Shown in pieces: positions 33,778 through 41,673 of a stretch of 46,273 nucleotides of DNA (its first letter is position 1; every line of letters starts with the position of its first letter). A program made the position numbers and the translations under genes. The notes below the pieces were generated by a model. The model had not been told where the DNA came from and made no database searches. It saw only the letters and a program-made list of their open reading frames with translations. Source of the DNA: Chloroflexota bacterium (GTDB taxonomy: Bacteria > Chloroflexota > Anaerolineae > UBA2200); contig JAUWJD010000029.1 in assembly GCA_030607875.1 (NCBI GenBank), positions 1-46,273 on the forward strand. The letters run 5' to 3'.

Positions 33778-33951
33778 CAAGCCTTCGGGGCAGGGTGAGG
33801 CATACGCCAATTCCCGATCGGTGGTGATGCGTCCGCAGCACGCGGGGACGCTAGCCCACGAGCCACGATCCCGCCTGGCGGGATGAGCAATAGTGTGGTT
33901 GACCTGGTGAGAAACCAGGGCCGACGGTACAGTCCGGATGGGAGAAGGTTG
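33778..33951 (+). ncRNA. FMN riboswitch (RFN element)
   Basis: All conserved blocks of the FMN aptamer occur in order: CCTTCGGGGCAGGGTG, TTCCCGATCGGTGGT, AGCCCACGAGCC, CTGGTGAGAAACCAGGGCCG, then CGGTACAGTCCGGATGGGAG with AAGG. P1 forms from CCTTC and GAAGG. P3 is GCGTCC/GGACGC, and the variable arm has CCCGCC/GGCGGG. The element follows its promoter directly and is followed by an expression-platform terminator. Family knowledge: FMN binding normally shuts off riboflavin synthesis or uptake genes. Here the next genes encode PTS proteins. Confidence 0.95.
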
Positions 33952-33992
33952 AAAGCTCAGCGGCTGCTGAGCTCTCATGGTGAGTGTCTCCG

Positions 33993-34025
33993 CCCCGAGG
34001 ATATATCTCCTCGGGGTTCTTTGTT
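33993..34025 (+). terminator. Riboswitch expression-platform terminator
   Basis: CCCCGAGGA (33993-34001) pairs perfectly with TCCTCGGGG (34008-34016) and is followed by TTCTTTGTT. Between it and the aptamer, GCTCAG/CTGAGC (33955-33972) forms a second hairpin that may take part in switching. It sits about 45 bases before the first PTS gene. Confidence 0.85.
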
Positions 34026-34067
34026 GCTACGAGCATTCGCACCTGAGCGCTTTGCTGGGAAGCAGGA

Positions 34068-34532
34068 GTGGTGATTGGCATCGTTGTAGTTACGCACGGC
34101 TCACTGGGCCACGCGCTGATCGAAACAGCAGAAATGATCATTGGTGAGCAAGAGAATGTGCATGCCCTTGCTCTGAATCCCGACAGCAACCTGGATACAC
34201 TTCGGGACGAGGTGACACGGGCCACCCAGAAGGCGGATACGGGGCAGGGCGTGCTGTTGCTTGTGGACATGTTCGGTGGAACACCAGCCAATGCGGCTGC
34301 CACGAGCCGGTGCTCTCAGAGCTACCAGTGTCTGTGTGGGGTCAATCTGCCCATGTTGCTGGAGGCATTCTTGCGGCGGGAAGAGATGCCTCTGGATGAG
34401 TTGGCAGCACGCGTGGAATTGCTGGCTTGTGAGAGTATAGTCAATCTCAGAGCTGCATTGGAACGTGCATTACAGAATCCCGCATCGACTCGGGCTGGGC
34501 TCGGTGATAGACCTGACGCAAGAGAGAAGTGA
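34068..34532 (+). CDS. PTS mannose/fructose/sorbose-family IIA component
   Basis: A 154-residue cytoplasmic phosphocarrier of the ManX/LevD type that takes phosphate from HPr. The active His10 lies in IVVVTHGSLG, and the second signature VDMFGGTPANAAA lies near residue 65. Two consecutive GTG codons (34068, 34071) are possible starts, with GGGAAGCAGGAG just upstream. It is the first gene behind the FMN riboswitch terminator. The transported sugar cannot be inferred from sequence. Confidence 0.9.
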   Translation: MVIGIVVVTHGSLGHALIETAEMIIGEQENVHALALNPDSNLDTLRDEVTRATQKADTGQGVLLLVDMFGGTPANAAATSRCSQSYQCLCGVNLPMLLEAFLRREEMPLDELAARVELLACESIVNLRAALERALQNPASTRAGLGDRPDAREK

Positions 34533-34535
34533 TTC

Positions 34536-35048
34536 ATGACACAGGTCGCCTTGGTGCGCATAGACGATAGGCTCATACATGGCCAGGTTGTCGTAAAGTG
34601 GCTGCGACATCTGGAGTGTGACGAGATATGGATTGTGGATGACCAACTGTATGGCGACGATTTCATGCAGAGTGTATTGCGGCTGGCTGCTCCTCCCGAG
34701 GTGCGTGTGCAAGTGACCCCCGTGTGTGAAGCTACTCGGCGACTGGAGCAGCCTCTGAACAAGGGACACAGTGTGATGGTCTTGCTCAAGTCTCCCCAAG
34801 CTGCCCTTGCGCTGTTGGACGATGGCTTGCAATTCGAGGAACTTAATGTTGGTGGCTTGGCCGCTGGTGCAGGGACAACGCGGCTGTACAAGAGCGTGTC
34901 TGCCACAGACGAGCACATTGCTGCCCTGCGGGCCATACGCAACCGCGGCGTGCGCGTCTATTTTCAGATGGTGCCAGAAGAGCGCCCGGTAGAAATGGCA
35001 GCGGTATTGCCCTTGAAGCGGTTGGCCCACAACGTTGCAGTTCACTAG
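34536..35048 (+). CDS. PTS mannose/fructose/sorbose-family IIB component
   Basis: A 170-residue phosphotransfer domain that receives phosphate from IIA and donates it to the incoming sugar. The signature VALVRIDDRLIHGQVVVKWL is at the N-terminus with the phosphorylated His15; DEIWIVDD, the ELNVGGLAAGAGTTRLYKSV segment and VPEERPVEM also match the family. It starts three bases after IIA stops. IIA and IIB are separate proteins here, unlike the fused ManX of E. coli. Confidence 0.92.
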   Translation: MTQVALVRIDDRLIHGQVVVKWLRHLECDEIWIVDDQLYGDDFMQSVLRLAAPPEVRVQVTPVCEATRRLEQPLNKGHSVMVLLKSPQAALALLDDGLQFEELNVGGLAAGAGTTRLYKSVSATDEHIAALRAIRNRGVRVYFQMVPEERPVEMAAVLPLKRLAHNVAVH

Positions 35049-35059
35049 ATGAAGGAAAG

Positions 35060-35081
35060 GCAGTTGGGGTGGACCAACTGC
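35060..35081 (+). promoter_or_regulatory. Intercistronic hairpin between PTS IIB and IIC-IID
   Basis: GCAGTTGG pairs perfectly with CCAACTGC around GGTGGA, just before the AAGGAGGG site of the next gene. There is no T-run, so it is more likely an RNA stability or processing element than a terminator. Confidence 0.5.
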
Positions 35082-35102
35082 GGAGTAAGGAGGGTCACGC
35101 AA

Positions 35103-36719
35103 ATGGACGTCAGTATCGTTCAGGCATTGTTGATTGCTCTGGCGGCGTATTTTGGCTCGAGTACCTGGTTCTTAGGAGTAGGCTACTTCACCGTCTACCG
35201 TCCGCTGATCGGCGGGACAGTTGTCGGGCTAATCCTCGGTGACGTCGTGACCGGCATGCAGCTCGGGGCGGCGATCAATGCCATCTACCTGGGCTTTATC
35301 TCTACCGGCGGTTCCCTGCCTGGAGATCTCATCTTTGCTGGATATATTGGTACGGCACTAGGCATGGTGGCTGGCCTGGACGCCGAAACTGCGCTCTCAC
35401 TCGTGGTGCCCTTGGGCTTGCTCGGCAGCGGCATCTGGTTCTTCCGCATGTCTGCCGATTCACTATTTGTGCACTGGGCGGACTCCTTTGCTCGGCGTGG
35501 CAATACCCGTGCTGTGGCCGCCATCAACATTTGGCCCGGCCAGATCCTTTTGCTGTTGCTGTACGCCATCCCAGCATTTGTAATCGTCTACTATGGCTCC
35601 GATGTAGTGCAGTCTCTGCTCACGGCAGTACCACCAAAGTGGGTCGAGGGTCTAGCAATGGTTGGGGGCATGTTGCCTGCTGTCGGTATTGGCATGTTGC
35701 TCAACTATCTCGCCAAATGGCGGCTGATGCCGTTCTTCCTCCTCGGTTTCCTGATCGCGGTCTATCTGCAATTGCCGACCTTGGTCATCGCTCTCTTGGG
35801 CCTCGCTGCCGCGGTATTGCACGTGCAGTACAGCGGCACTCTGTCCACCTCCCCACTTCCGGAGGAACCATTGCTGACAGAGGTGCTATCCACACAGCAG
35901 CGCAAGCCACTCAGGCGCACTGACCTTTTGGGTGCGTGGTTTCGCTGGCTGACCTTCTCCCATTCTTGCTACAACTATGAGAGACTGCAGGGGTTGGGCT
36001 TTGCGCACGGCATGACGCCGATCATCACACGCCTGTACGATACAAAGGAAGAGATCAGCGCCGCACTCAAACGCCATCTGGTGTTCTTCAATACCGAGCC
36101 TAACGTAGGCGCTGTGGTGCACGGCGTGGCGGTAGCTATGGAGGAGGAGCGGGCCTCCGGCAGAACGGACATCACCGACGAGGCCATCAACAGCGTCAAG
36201 AGCGGCTTGATGGGGCCCCTTGCTGGCATTGGCGACTCCTTAACGCAGGGATTGATCACTCCCATCTTCCTAACTCTGGGCATTGGCCTGGCTCAACAGG
36301 GCAATCTCGCCGGCCCGATCCTCTACGTGCTCCTGGAATCGGTGACCATCATCGGGATTTCCTATTTCACGTGGATGCAGGGATACCGTTGGGGCAAGGT
36401 CGCTGTGGAACGTTTCCTCAAAGCTGGTCTGTTGCGGCCTCTGATGGAGGGCGCTACTGTAATGGCTCTCATGGTTGTTGGTGCACTGACAGCGACGACC
36501 GTTCAGCTTTCCACCAAGGCTGCGGTCACTATAGGGCCACAGACCGTAACCTTGCAGACGGACGTGCTGGATAAGATACTGAAGGGGCTGCTGCCACTCA
36601 GCCTGACCCTCTTGATCTGGTGGCTCCTAAAGAAGAAGAAATCTCCGCTGACGGTGATTGTGGTCGTGTTTGCTGTCGGGCTCATCGGCACCTGGCTTGG
36701 CCTGCTGGGCTGGGGCTGA
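35103..36719 (+). CDS. Fused PTS IIC-IID membrane permease, mannose/sorbose family
   Basis: A 538-residue fusion of the two membrane subunits that form the transport channel. The IIC half (about residues 1-245) has repeated hydrophobic segments and the signature GMQLGAAINAIYLGFISTGG; the IID half begins near RRTDLLGAWFRWLTFSHSCY and carries YERLQGLGFAHGMTPIITRL, GPLAGIGDSLTQGLITPIFL and several C-terminal helices ending near LIGTWLGLLGWG. The ATG at 35103 follows AAGGAGGG by eight bases; the frame opens 18 codons earlier without a site. IIC and IID are usually separate proteins, so the fusion is notable but plausible, since they act in one complex. Confidence 0.88.
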   Translation: MDVSIVQALLIALAAYFGSSTWFLGVGYFTVYRPLIGGTVVGLILGDVVTGMQLGAAINAIYLGFISTGGSLPGDLIFAGYIGTALGMVAGLDAETALSLVVPLGLLGSGIWFFRMSADSLFVHWADSFARRGNTRAVAAINIWPGQILLLLLYAIPAFVIVYYGSDVVQSLLTAVPPKWVEGLAMVGGMLPAVGIGMLLNYLAKWRLMPFFLLGFLIAVYLQLPTLVIALLGLAAAVLHVQYSGTLSTSPLPEEPLLTEVLSTQQRKPLRRTDLLGAWFRWLTFSHSCYNYERLQGLGFAHGMTPIITRLYDTKEEISAALKRHLVFFNTEPNVGAVVHGVAVAMEEERASGRTDITDEAINSVKSGLMGPLAGIGDSLTQGLITPIFLTLGIGLAQQGNLAGPILYVLLESVTIIGISYFTWMQGYRWGKVAVERFLKAGLLRPLMEGATVMALMVVGALTATTVQLSTKAAVTIGPQTVTLQTDVLDKILKGLLPLSLTLLIWWLLKKKKSPLTVIVVVFAVGLIGTWLGLLGWG

Positions 36720-36800
36720 GATGGCATGCGCCGGGTATAATCGCTGCTATCTTGCTACCGACGACCAGTGAGACATAAAACGACCTGCGCAGTGGACATA

Positions 36801-37392
36801 ATGAAGGAGTACCGTGGGCTCGCTGCCTTTGCTGGCATCGCTGTTGGGCCAGCTCTGTTGTATATTCCAGTAGAGATACAAGCCGAACCTGAAAGACCTT
36901 CCTTGGAGCCTGTGGATGCTGCGAATGAGCTCGACCGTCTCCAGGCGGCGATGGCGGAAGCCGATAGGCAGCTTGGCAGTATCTACGAAAAGTCGCTGAC
37001 CGAATTGGGGGAGGAGGCAGCTATCTTTCTGGCTCACCAGGAGTTTCTTTCCGATCCTGTTTTACTGGAGGAGGTCAACAGACAGATCCAAGAGCACCAT
37101 CTGCGGGCCGAAAAGGCAGTTGAAACTGCTTTTGAGAGGTACGCGCAGCAGCTCGAAATGCTTGAGGACGACTACTACTGCGCACGCGCATTGGACTTGC
37201 GCTACGTCAGCCACCGGGCGCAGCGCATTCTGGCTGGTATGTGTGGAGAAATGGCTGGCGACCTGGAAGCCATTCCACTCCTCTTAGGCTTGGGTTTGGA
37301 TGAGTTCAGCATGAATGCGGAATGCCCTCACTAAGAGGACCGCTGATGAGGTGAGAGACTACCTTCGGAGCCAAGGACTAGCGCGCCTGTAA
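36801..37392 (+). pseudogene. Collapsed PTS Enzyme I (large internal deletion)
   Basis: The N-terminal HPr-binding domain is intact for about 140 residues ([49 protein letters not shown]). It then jumps directly to the extreme C-terminal motif [22 protein letters not shown]. By comparison with E. coli Enzyme I about 350 residues are missing, including the phosphorylated His in GGxTSH and most of the PEP-binding barrel. The frame stops at TAA 37332-37334, and the normal C-terminal tail (TADEVRDYLRSQGLARL) continues in another frame to TAA 37390-37392, so a second small deletion with frameshift has occurred. It cannot act as Enzyme I. No HPr gene lies between it and the permease. Confidence 0.8.
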
Positions 37393-38106
37393 GAGTTGTC
37401 GGCAGTTGATGACGCGAGGGATGCCTCGTCTCGCCGGGACGACGTCCCTGGCCTTCCTCATACGCATCACGTCTGCTACCCCTGTTCGCTTTCCGCGTCT
37501 CTTCTGTGTCACGTCGATTTCACTGTAGCGTATGTGTCCAGCAGGGTAGGGGGCTACACTGGGATGGCCAGATGCAGGCGCACTGTGACACCAGACCCAA
37601 CCAAAGTGACATAACATATGATATATGCTCCTGCATTCTGTGAACAACAGACGCTTGTGCGGGGCGTCGGCCTTGGTTCAGAGTTGCGTAAAACGTTCAG
37701 GGGCGAGTCACTCTGGCACTGTAGCTGCAAAGACAGAAAGCCGGCTTGAGACAATTGCTCATTCCTTTTAGCGAACGAAAGCAACGAGAGTTGGTTTGGC
37801 ACAGCGATGCAAGGGCAAGTCCACTCGCCGAGAGGGTTGGTACCGCAATGAATCGGTTGGTACCGCAATGAATCGGCGGTATGTGAACTTCGCACTATAG
37901 CTCTTATGTATATATCAGGCTGAGAACGGACGTAGAAGGCCCTGATTGGTTCCGCGTTGGTCGAGTTGGTCGGTCGGATTAGGCCTCCAAGCCATGCTTG
38001 GTCACGCTTGCTGCTGCTGGGCTCTTCCTTTGTATGATACGCGTGCTGCCCATTTGAGCATGGGCACGATACCGGTAACACGTGGCGGCCAGACGCCTTC
38101 CACCGT
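37393..38106. other. Gene-free spacer of about 700 bases
   Basis: I see no supportable gene. The stretch holds a GC-rich part (37410-37460) with short inverted repeats such as TCGTCTCGCCGGGACGACG, resembling dispersed intergenic repeats, an AT-richer part near 37600-37640 and 37900-37920, and one exact tandem duplication listed separately. It separates the decayed PTS operon from the protease operon. Confidence 0.4.
37835..37874 (+). repeat. Exact tandem duplication of a 20-bp unit
   Basis: GGTTGGTACCGCAATGAATC occurs twice back to back (37835-37854 and 37855-37874). With only two copies and no spacer it is not a CRISPR array. It is most likely replication slippage. Confidence 0.85.
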
Positions 38107-38135
38107 TTGCGATTGCTCCGAGTGTATGCTAGAAT
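38107..38135 (+). promoter_or_regulatory. Sigma-70-type promoter for the tail-specific protease operon
   Basis: TTGCGA (38107-38112), 17 bases, TAGAAT (38130-38135). The predicted transcript start is only a few bases from ATG 38146, so the first gene may be translated from a very short or leaderless mRNA. Confidence 0.65.
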
Positions 38136-38145
38136 TGTGCTGCCT

Positions 38146-39429
38146 ATGGATGACATATCCCGACATGTTATGTCACGTATAGATCCTGCCTACCCTCCCT
38201 TGGATGATACAGCACTTGGGCGCTGGAAATGGTTGTTCCTGCTGGCACCCGTGCTGATAGTGGCCTTGTTCACTGCTGGTTTCCTGGTTGGGCACGCCAG
38301 CGCATCTGGACGCTCTCATCTGACAGGCAGTCTACTTGCTGACAACGCTGAGCAGTTTCAGATATTCTGGGAGGCCTGGAAGCATGTAGAACAACAGTTC
38401 TGCTTCCCTACTCCAGTGGACGAACAGGCCATGACGTATGGTGCGATTCGGGGCCTGCTGGCATCTTTGCGTGATCCGCACACGGTTTTCGTCCAGCCAG
38501 CGCATCGCAGCCTTGAGAACGATGCGTTACAGGGGGAGTTTGGCGGTATCGGTGTGTTGATCATGCTGGAGGAGAATCGCTTGAAGATTGTGGAAGTAAC
38601 CTCGGGCTCAGCCGCAGAGGAAGCTGGACTGCAGCCTGGTGATGCGCTTCTATCAGTCGATGGGACAGAGATCGCGGGGCTGGATATGGATGAAGTTGTG
38701 CTGCTTGTCCGTGGCGAGGTTGGCACTACGGTGCAGCTCACAGTGCAGCGCGGTGATCAGACGCTGTCCTTCCAGGTCGTGCGGCAGCAAGTCGAACTGC
38801 CAAGCCTCTCCTGGCAACTGCTGCCAGAGAGCGTTGCTTATATCCAGATGCAGTCGTTCACCGGGCGCACCGATGAAGAACTGTCGCAGGCCATAGAGTC
38901 CTTGCGTGCGCTGGGCGCTCAGGTGCTTGTCCTCGACCTGCGTGGCAATGGTGGTGGTGTGGTCGAGGGTGCCACCAATGTGCTGGGTCAATTGCTGGGA
39001 CATGGTATTGCTTTCCGCGAGCTGCGCAAAGGGGAAAAGGAACGCCGCCATCCAATCCCCTTCGGTGCGCAGACGACGGACTGGCCACTGGCAGTTCTTG
39101 TCGACCAAGGCACGGCCAGTGCCGCGGAAATTGTTGCTGCTGCGGTTCGCGATTGCAATCGCGGCGTGTTGATAGGAGAACCTACCTACGGCAAGGGCTC
39201 GATGCAAGGCATCTTTGAGCTCAGTGACGGGTCGAGTGTGCATGTGACCATAGCCCATTGGCTGAGCTCCGATGGCCGTCCGATTGAGGGCGTGGGAGTA
39301 CAGCCCGACATCATCTTGTCTCCGGCCAGGGATGAACAAGGGCAGGAGCAGATCCTACAAGCCGCGATAGAGTATCTAGTTGCTGGCATTGACAGTGCAA
39401 TCGGGTCAAGCGCCTTGGATGTTATGTAG
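38146..39429 (+). CDS. C-terminal processing peptidase (S41 family), copy 1
   Basis: A 427-residue membrane-anchored tail-specific protease. A cytoplasmic N-terminus is followed by a membrane segment (WLFLLAPVLIVALFTAGFLV), the CTP N-terminal region (FWEAWKHVEQQF), a PDZ domain (LQGEFGGIGV to the GDALLSVDG turn), and the catalytic core with VLDLRGNGGG, the nucleophile in GTASAAEIVAAAVRD, and the general-base Lys in GEPTYGKGSMQG. The protease domain should face outside. The frame opens at 38107 but that codon is inside the promoter; ATG 38146 is preferred, ATG 38170 possible; neither has a good ribosome site. A paralogue follows after 22 bases. Confidence 0.88.
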   Translation: MDDISRHVMSRIDPAYPPLDDTALGRWKWLFLLAPVLIVALFTAGFLVGHASASGRSHLTGSLLADNAEQFQIFWEAWKHVEQQFCFPTPVDEQAMTYGAIRGLLASLRDPHTVFVQPAHRSLENDALQGEFGGIGVLIMLEENRLKIVEVTSGSAAEEAGLQPGDALLSVDGTEIAGLDMDEVVLLVRGEVGTTVQLTVQRGDQTLSFQVVRQQVELPSLSWQLLPESVAYIQMQSFTGRTDEELSQAIESLRALGAQVLVLDLRGNGGGVVEGATNVLGQLLGHGIAFRELRKGEKERRHPIPFGAQTTDWPLAVLVDQGTASAAEIVAAAVRDCNRGVLIGEPTYGKGSMQGIFELSDGSSVHVTIAHWLSSDGRPIEGVGVQPDIILSPARDEQGQEQILQAAIEYLVAGIDSAIGSSALDVM

Positions 39430-39451
39430 TTCTACACAGGTAAGGGGATGT

Positions 39452-40657
39452 ATGGCTAACTGGCAAAAGTGGATTGCTGCGATCTTGTTAGTGCTTCTGG
39501 CCGCCAGTACGACGTTTGTCGCCGGTTTTGGCATCGGCCACTATGTTTTTCCTGGCTCCGAGGCAGCAGTGGCAGCCACCGCAGAGGAACATCAAGAGCA
39601 ATTCCGGGTATTCTGGGAAGCATGGCGTACTGTCGAGGAGCGATTCTACACGGAGGAGCCCCTAGATCCCAAGAGCATGACCTACGGTGCCATTCGGGGC
39701 ATGGTCGCCTCCCTGGGTGACCGGCACACGCTATTTCTGGAGCCAGAACAAGCTGATTTGTTCAAGGAGGATCTTAAGGGCGAGTTCAGTGGAATCGGAG
39801 CTACGGTCAGCATGACAGACGAGGGCGACCTTCGAATTGCCAAGCCGCTGCCGGGTTCCCCAGCCGAACAGGCGGGTCTCAAGACAGGAGACATCATCCT
39901 TGAGGTGGATGGCTATCCGATCCAGGGGATGGATCTGGTACAAGCCATCACGCTGATTCGCGGTCTTGAGAACACTGAAGTGCAGCTACTGGTACAGCAT
40001 GTTGACGGAGGGACTTCCGAAGTGCTTGTCCGCCGAGCCGTGATCACCATACCGACAACGGAGACGCGAGTGCTGGAGGGTGGGATTGCCTATTTGGCGC
40101 TGTGGGAGTGCAATGGTCGGGCGCCTCGGGAAGTGCGTGACGGCCTGAGAACATTGATGAAGGACAAGCCACCTGCCCTGATCCTGGATCTGCGTGGCAA
40201 TCCCGGCGGATACTTGTACGTGGCCAAGGAGGTTGCCAGCCAGTTCATCGACCGTGGTCTGCTGCTCTTTGAACGCGGCAGCGACGGCAGCGAAACGAGG
40301 CACGAAGCGCGTGCCGGCGGGCTGGCCACAGAGATCCCATTGGTCGTTCTGGTTAATGGTGCAAGTGCCAGTGCCGCCGAGATCATCGCCGGTGCCATCC
40401 AGGACCATGGACGTGGCATCCTGGTCGGTGAACAGACTTTAGGCAAGGGTTCGGTCCAGACTACGGAACGGCTGAGCGATGGCTCTGCCTTGCAGATTAC
40501 CATAAGACGCTGGTACACACCCCACGACCGGCAGATTCAAGGGCAAGGTCTGACTCCGGATATTCAGGTCGAGATGACTGCCGAGGATCTGCTGGCACAG
40601 CGTGATCCCCAACTGGAGCGGGCCATCTCGTATTTGCTCTCGCAGTTGGCATCATGA
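39452..40657 (+). CDS. C-terminal processing peptidase (S41 family), copy 2
   Basis: A 401-residue paralogue of the preceding gene with the same plan: N-terminal membrane segment (IAAILLVLLAASTTFVAGFG), CTP region (FWEAWRTVEERFY), PDZ domain (LKGEFSGIGATVSMTDEGD to GDIILEVDG), then LILDLRGNPGGYL, catalytic Ser in GASASAAEIIAGAIQD and Lys in GEQTLGKGSVQT. ATG 39452 follows AAGGGGATG; the longer frame from 39380 overlaps copy 1 and lacks a site. Its stop overlaps the ATG of smpB (ATGA), so the protease and smpB are translationally coupled. The tandem pair most likely arose by duplication. Confidence 0.9.
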   Translation: MANWQKWIAAILLVLLAASTTFVAGFGIGHYVFPGSEAAVAATAEEHQEQFRVFWEAWRTVEERFYTEEPLDPKSMTYGAIRGMVASLGDRHTLFLEPEQADLFKEDLKGEFSGIGATVSMTDEGDLRIAKPLPGSPAEQAGLKTGDIILEVDGYPIQGMDLVQAITLIRGLENTEVQLLVQHVDGGTSEVLVRRAVITIPTTETRVLEGGIAYLALWECNGRAPREVRDGLRTLMKDKPPALILDLRGNPGGYLYVAKEVASQFIDRGLLLFERGSDGSETRHEARAGGLATEIPLVVLVNGASASAAEIIAGAIQDHGRGILVGEQTLGKGSVQTTERLSDGSALQITIRRWYTPHDRQIQGQGLTPDIQVEMTAEDLLAQRDPQLERAISYLLSQLAS

Positions 40658-41112
40658 GCCCCGCCAAGACAATAGCTAGAAACCGCAAAGCTTATCACGA
40701 TTACTTCTTGTACGATACCTACGAAGCGGGTATCGTACTTACCGGCACGGAAATCAAGTCCATACGCGCCGGTCGTGTCAACCTGCGTGACAGTTATGTA
40801 CAGATCAGGGCTGGTCAGGCTTGGCTGGTCAATGTGCATATCTCCCCCTACGCGGCCGGCAGCAGAGAGAACCCGGACCCGCGTCGTGACCGCAAGTTGC
40901 TGCTGCACCTTCGTGAGATCTACCGCCTGCAGAGCGCTGTCCAGGAAAAGGGCCTCACCATTGTTCCTCTGCGCTTGTACTTGAAGAACAACCGGGCCAA
41001 GGTCGAGATTGCCCTGGCGCGAGGCAAGAAACTTTATGACAAGCGGGCAGCGATTGAGAAGAAGGAGGCCCAGCGCGATATCGAACGGGAGATCAAAGCG
41101 CGACAGCGCTGA
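40654..41112 (+). CDS. smpB: SsrA-binding protein SmpB
   Basis: A 152-residue partner of tmRNA that places it in the A site of stalled ribosomes. The OB-fold core is complete: ARNRKAYHDYFLYDTYEAG, VLTGTEIKSIRAGRVNLRDS, NVHISPYAAGS, RKLLLHLREI, LTIVPLRLYLKNNRAKVEIA, LARGKKLYDKR. The basic C-terminal tail, which reads the empty mRNA channel, ends in IEREIKARQR. It overlaps the preceding protease stop by four bases and lies 38 bases before the tmRNA 5' end. Confidence 0.96.
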   Translation: MSPAKTIARNRKAYHDYFLYDTYEAGIVLTGTEIKSIRAGRVNLRDSYVQIRAGQAWLVNVHISPYAAGSRENPDPRRDRKLLLHLREIYRLQSAVQEKGLTIVPLRLYLKNNRAKVEIALARGKKLYDKRAAIEKKEAQRDIEREIKARQR

Positions 41113-41113
41113 T

Positions 41114-41142
41114 TTGCGGTTCGCTGTCAGATGTGGTATAAT
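41114..41142 (+). promoter_or_regulatory. Promoter for tmRNA
   Basis: TTGCGG (41114-41119), 17 bases, perfect TATAAT (41137-41142). The predicted start is about eight bases downstream, at or near the mature tmRNA end at 41151. Confidence 0.8.
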
Positions 41143-41150
41143 AACAACAT

Positions 41151-41561
41151 GGGGATGACAGGCTTCGACGGGGAGGGCTGGCTCGAGACTGCAAGCTGAG
41201 GTGCCTCCACCTCGTAAAACAGGGGCAAAAACAAAAGTGCCAACACAGCACGAACACCGGCGTATGCCTACGCTGTAGCTGCATAAGCTAACTAGCGTAG
41301 GTGAACGCTCTGGCCACCAAGCGTGGCCACGTCCGTTCCGCTCTCACTCCGGCGGTGCGGGATTGGGCGTCATCGCAGCCGGAGTGCGGTCACCTCTACG
41401 CCGATAAAGGTGACCCAAGCCCCTCGGTGGAGGGGATCGGCTGGCACCGTGACAACTCCGTCGGTTGAGGTGACACGGGGCGAGACACAAAAAGCCGACT
41501 AAGCTTGTAGTAGGTCTCCAGTCGATCTCTTCGGACGCGGGTTCGATTCCCGCCATCTCCA
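41151..41561 (+). ncRNA. ssrA: Transfer-messenger RNA (tmRNA)
   Basis: The 5' end GGGGATGACAGGCTTCGACG and the 3' end GGTTCGATTCCCGCCATCTCC plus A are the tRNA-like halves; GGGGATG pairs with CATCTCC as the acceptor stem with one G-U pair. CCA is not encoded. The tag reading frame at 41239-41286 resumes at GCC and reads ANTARTPAYAYAVAA before TAA. The tag ends in a small hydrophobic AVAA, suited to ClpXP and tail-specific proteases. Single-piece (not permuted) type. Pseudoknot segments fill 41287-41510. Confidence 0.96.
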
Positions 41562-41570
41562 CTGCTCGAT

Positions 41571-41605
41571 ACGGGCCACAATCACATCCGTGGCCCGTTT
41601 TCTTT
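41571..41605 (+). terminator. Rho-independent terminator of ssrA
   Basis: ACGGGCCAC (41571-41579) pairs with GTGGCCCGT (41590-41598), followed by TTTCTTTG. Confidence 0.85.
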
Positions 41606-41673
41606 GCCCCTCATTGTGGGCTATAATAGGACGTCCTTTGGATAAGGCGTGTGAATCAGACAGGAGGTAGCGA

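Noticed and set aside
37835-37874. Tandem 20-bp repeat considered as a CRISPR remnant.
   Set aside because: There are two copies with no spacers, and no cas genes are in the window.
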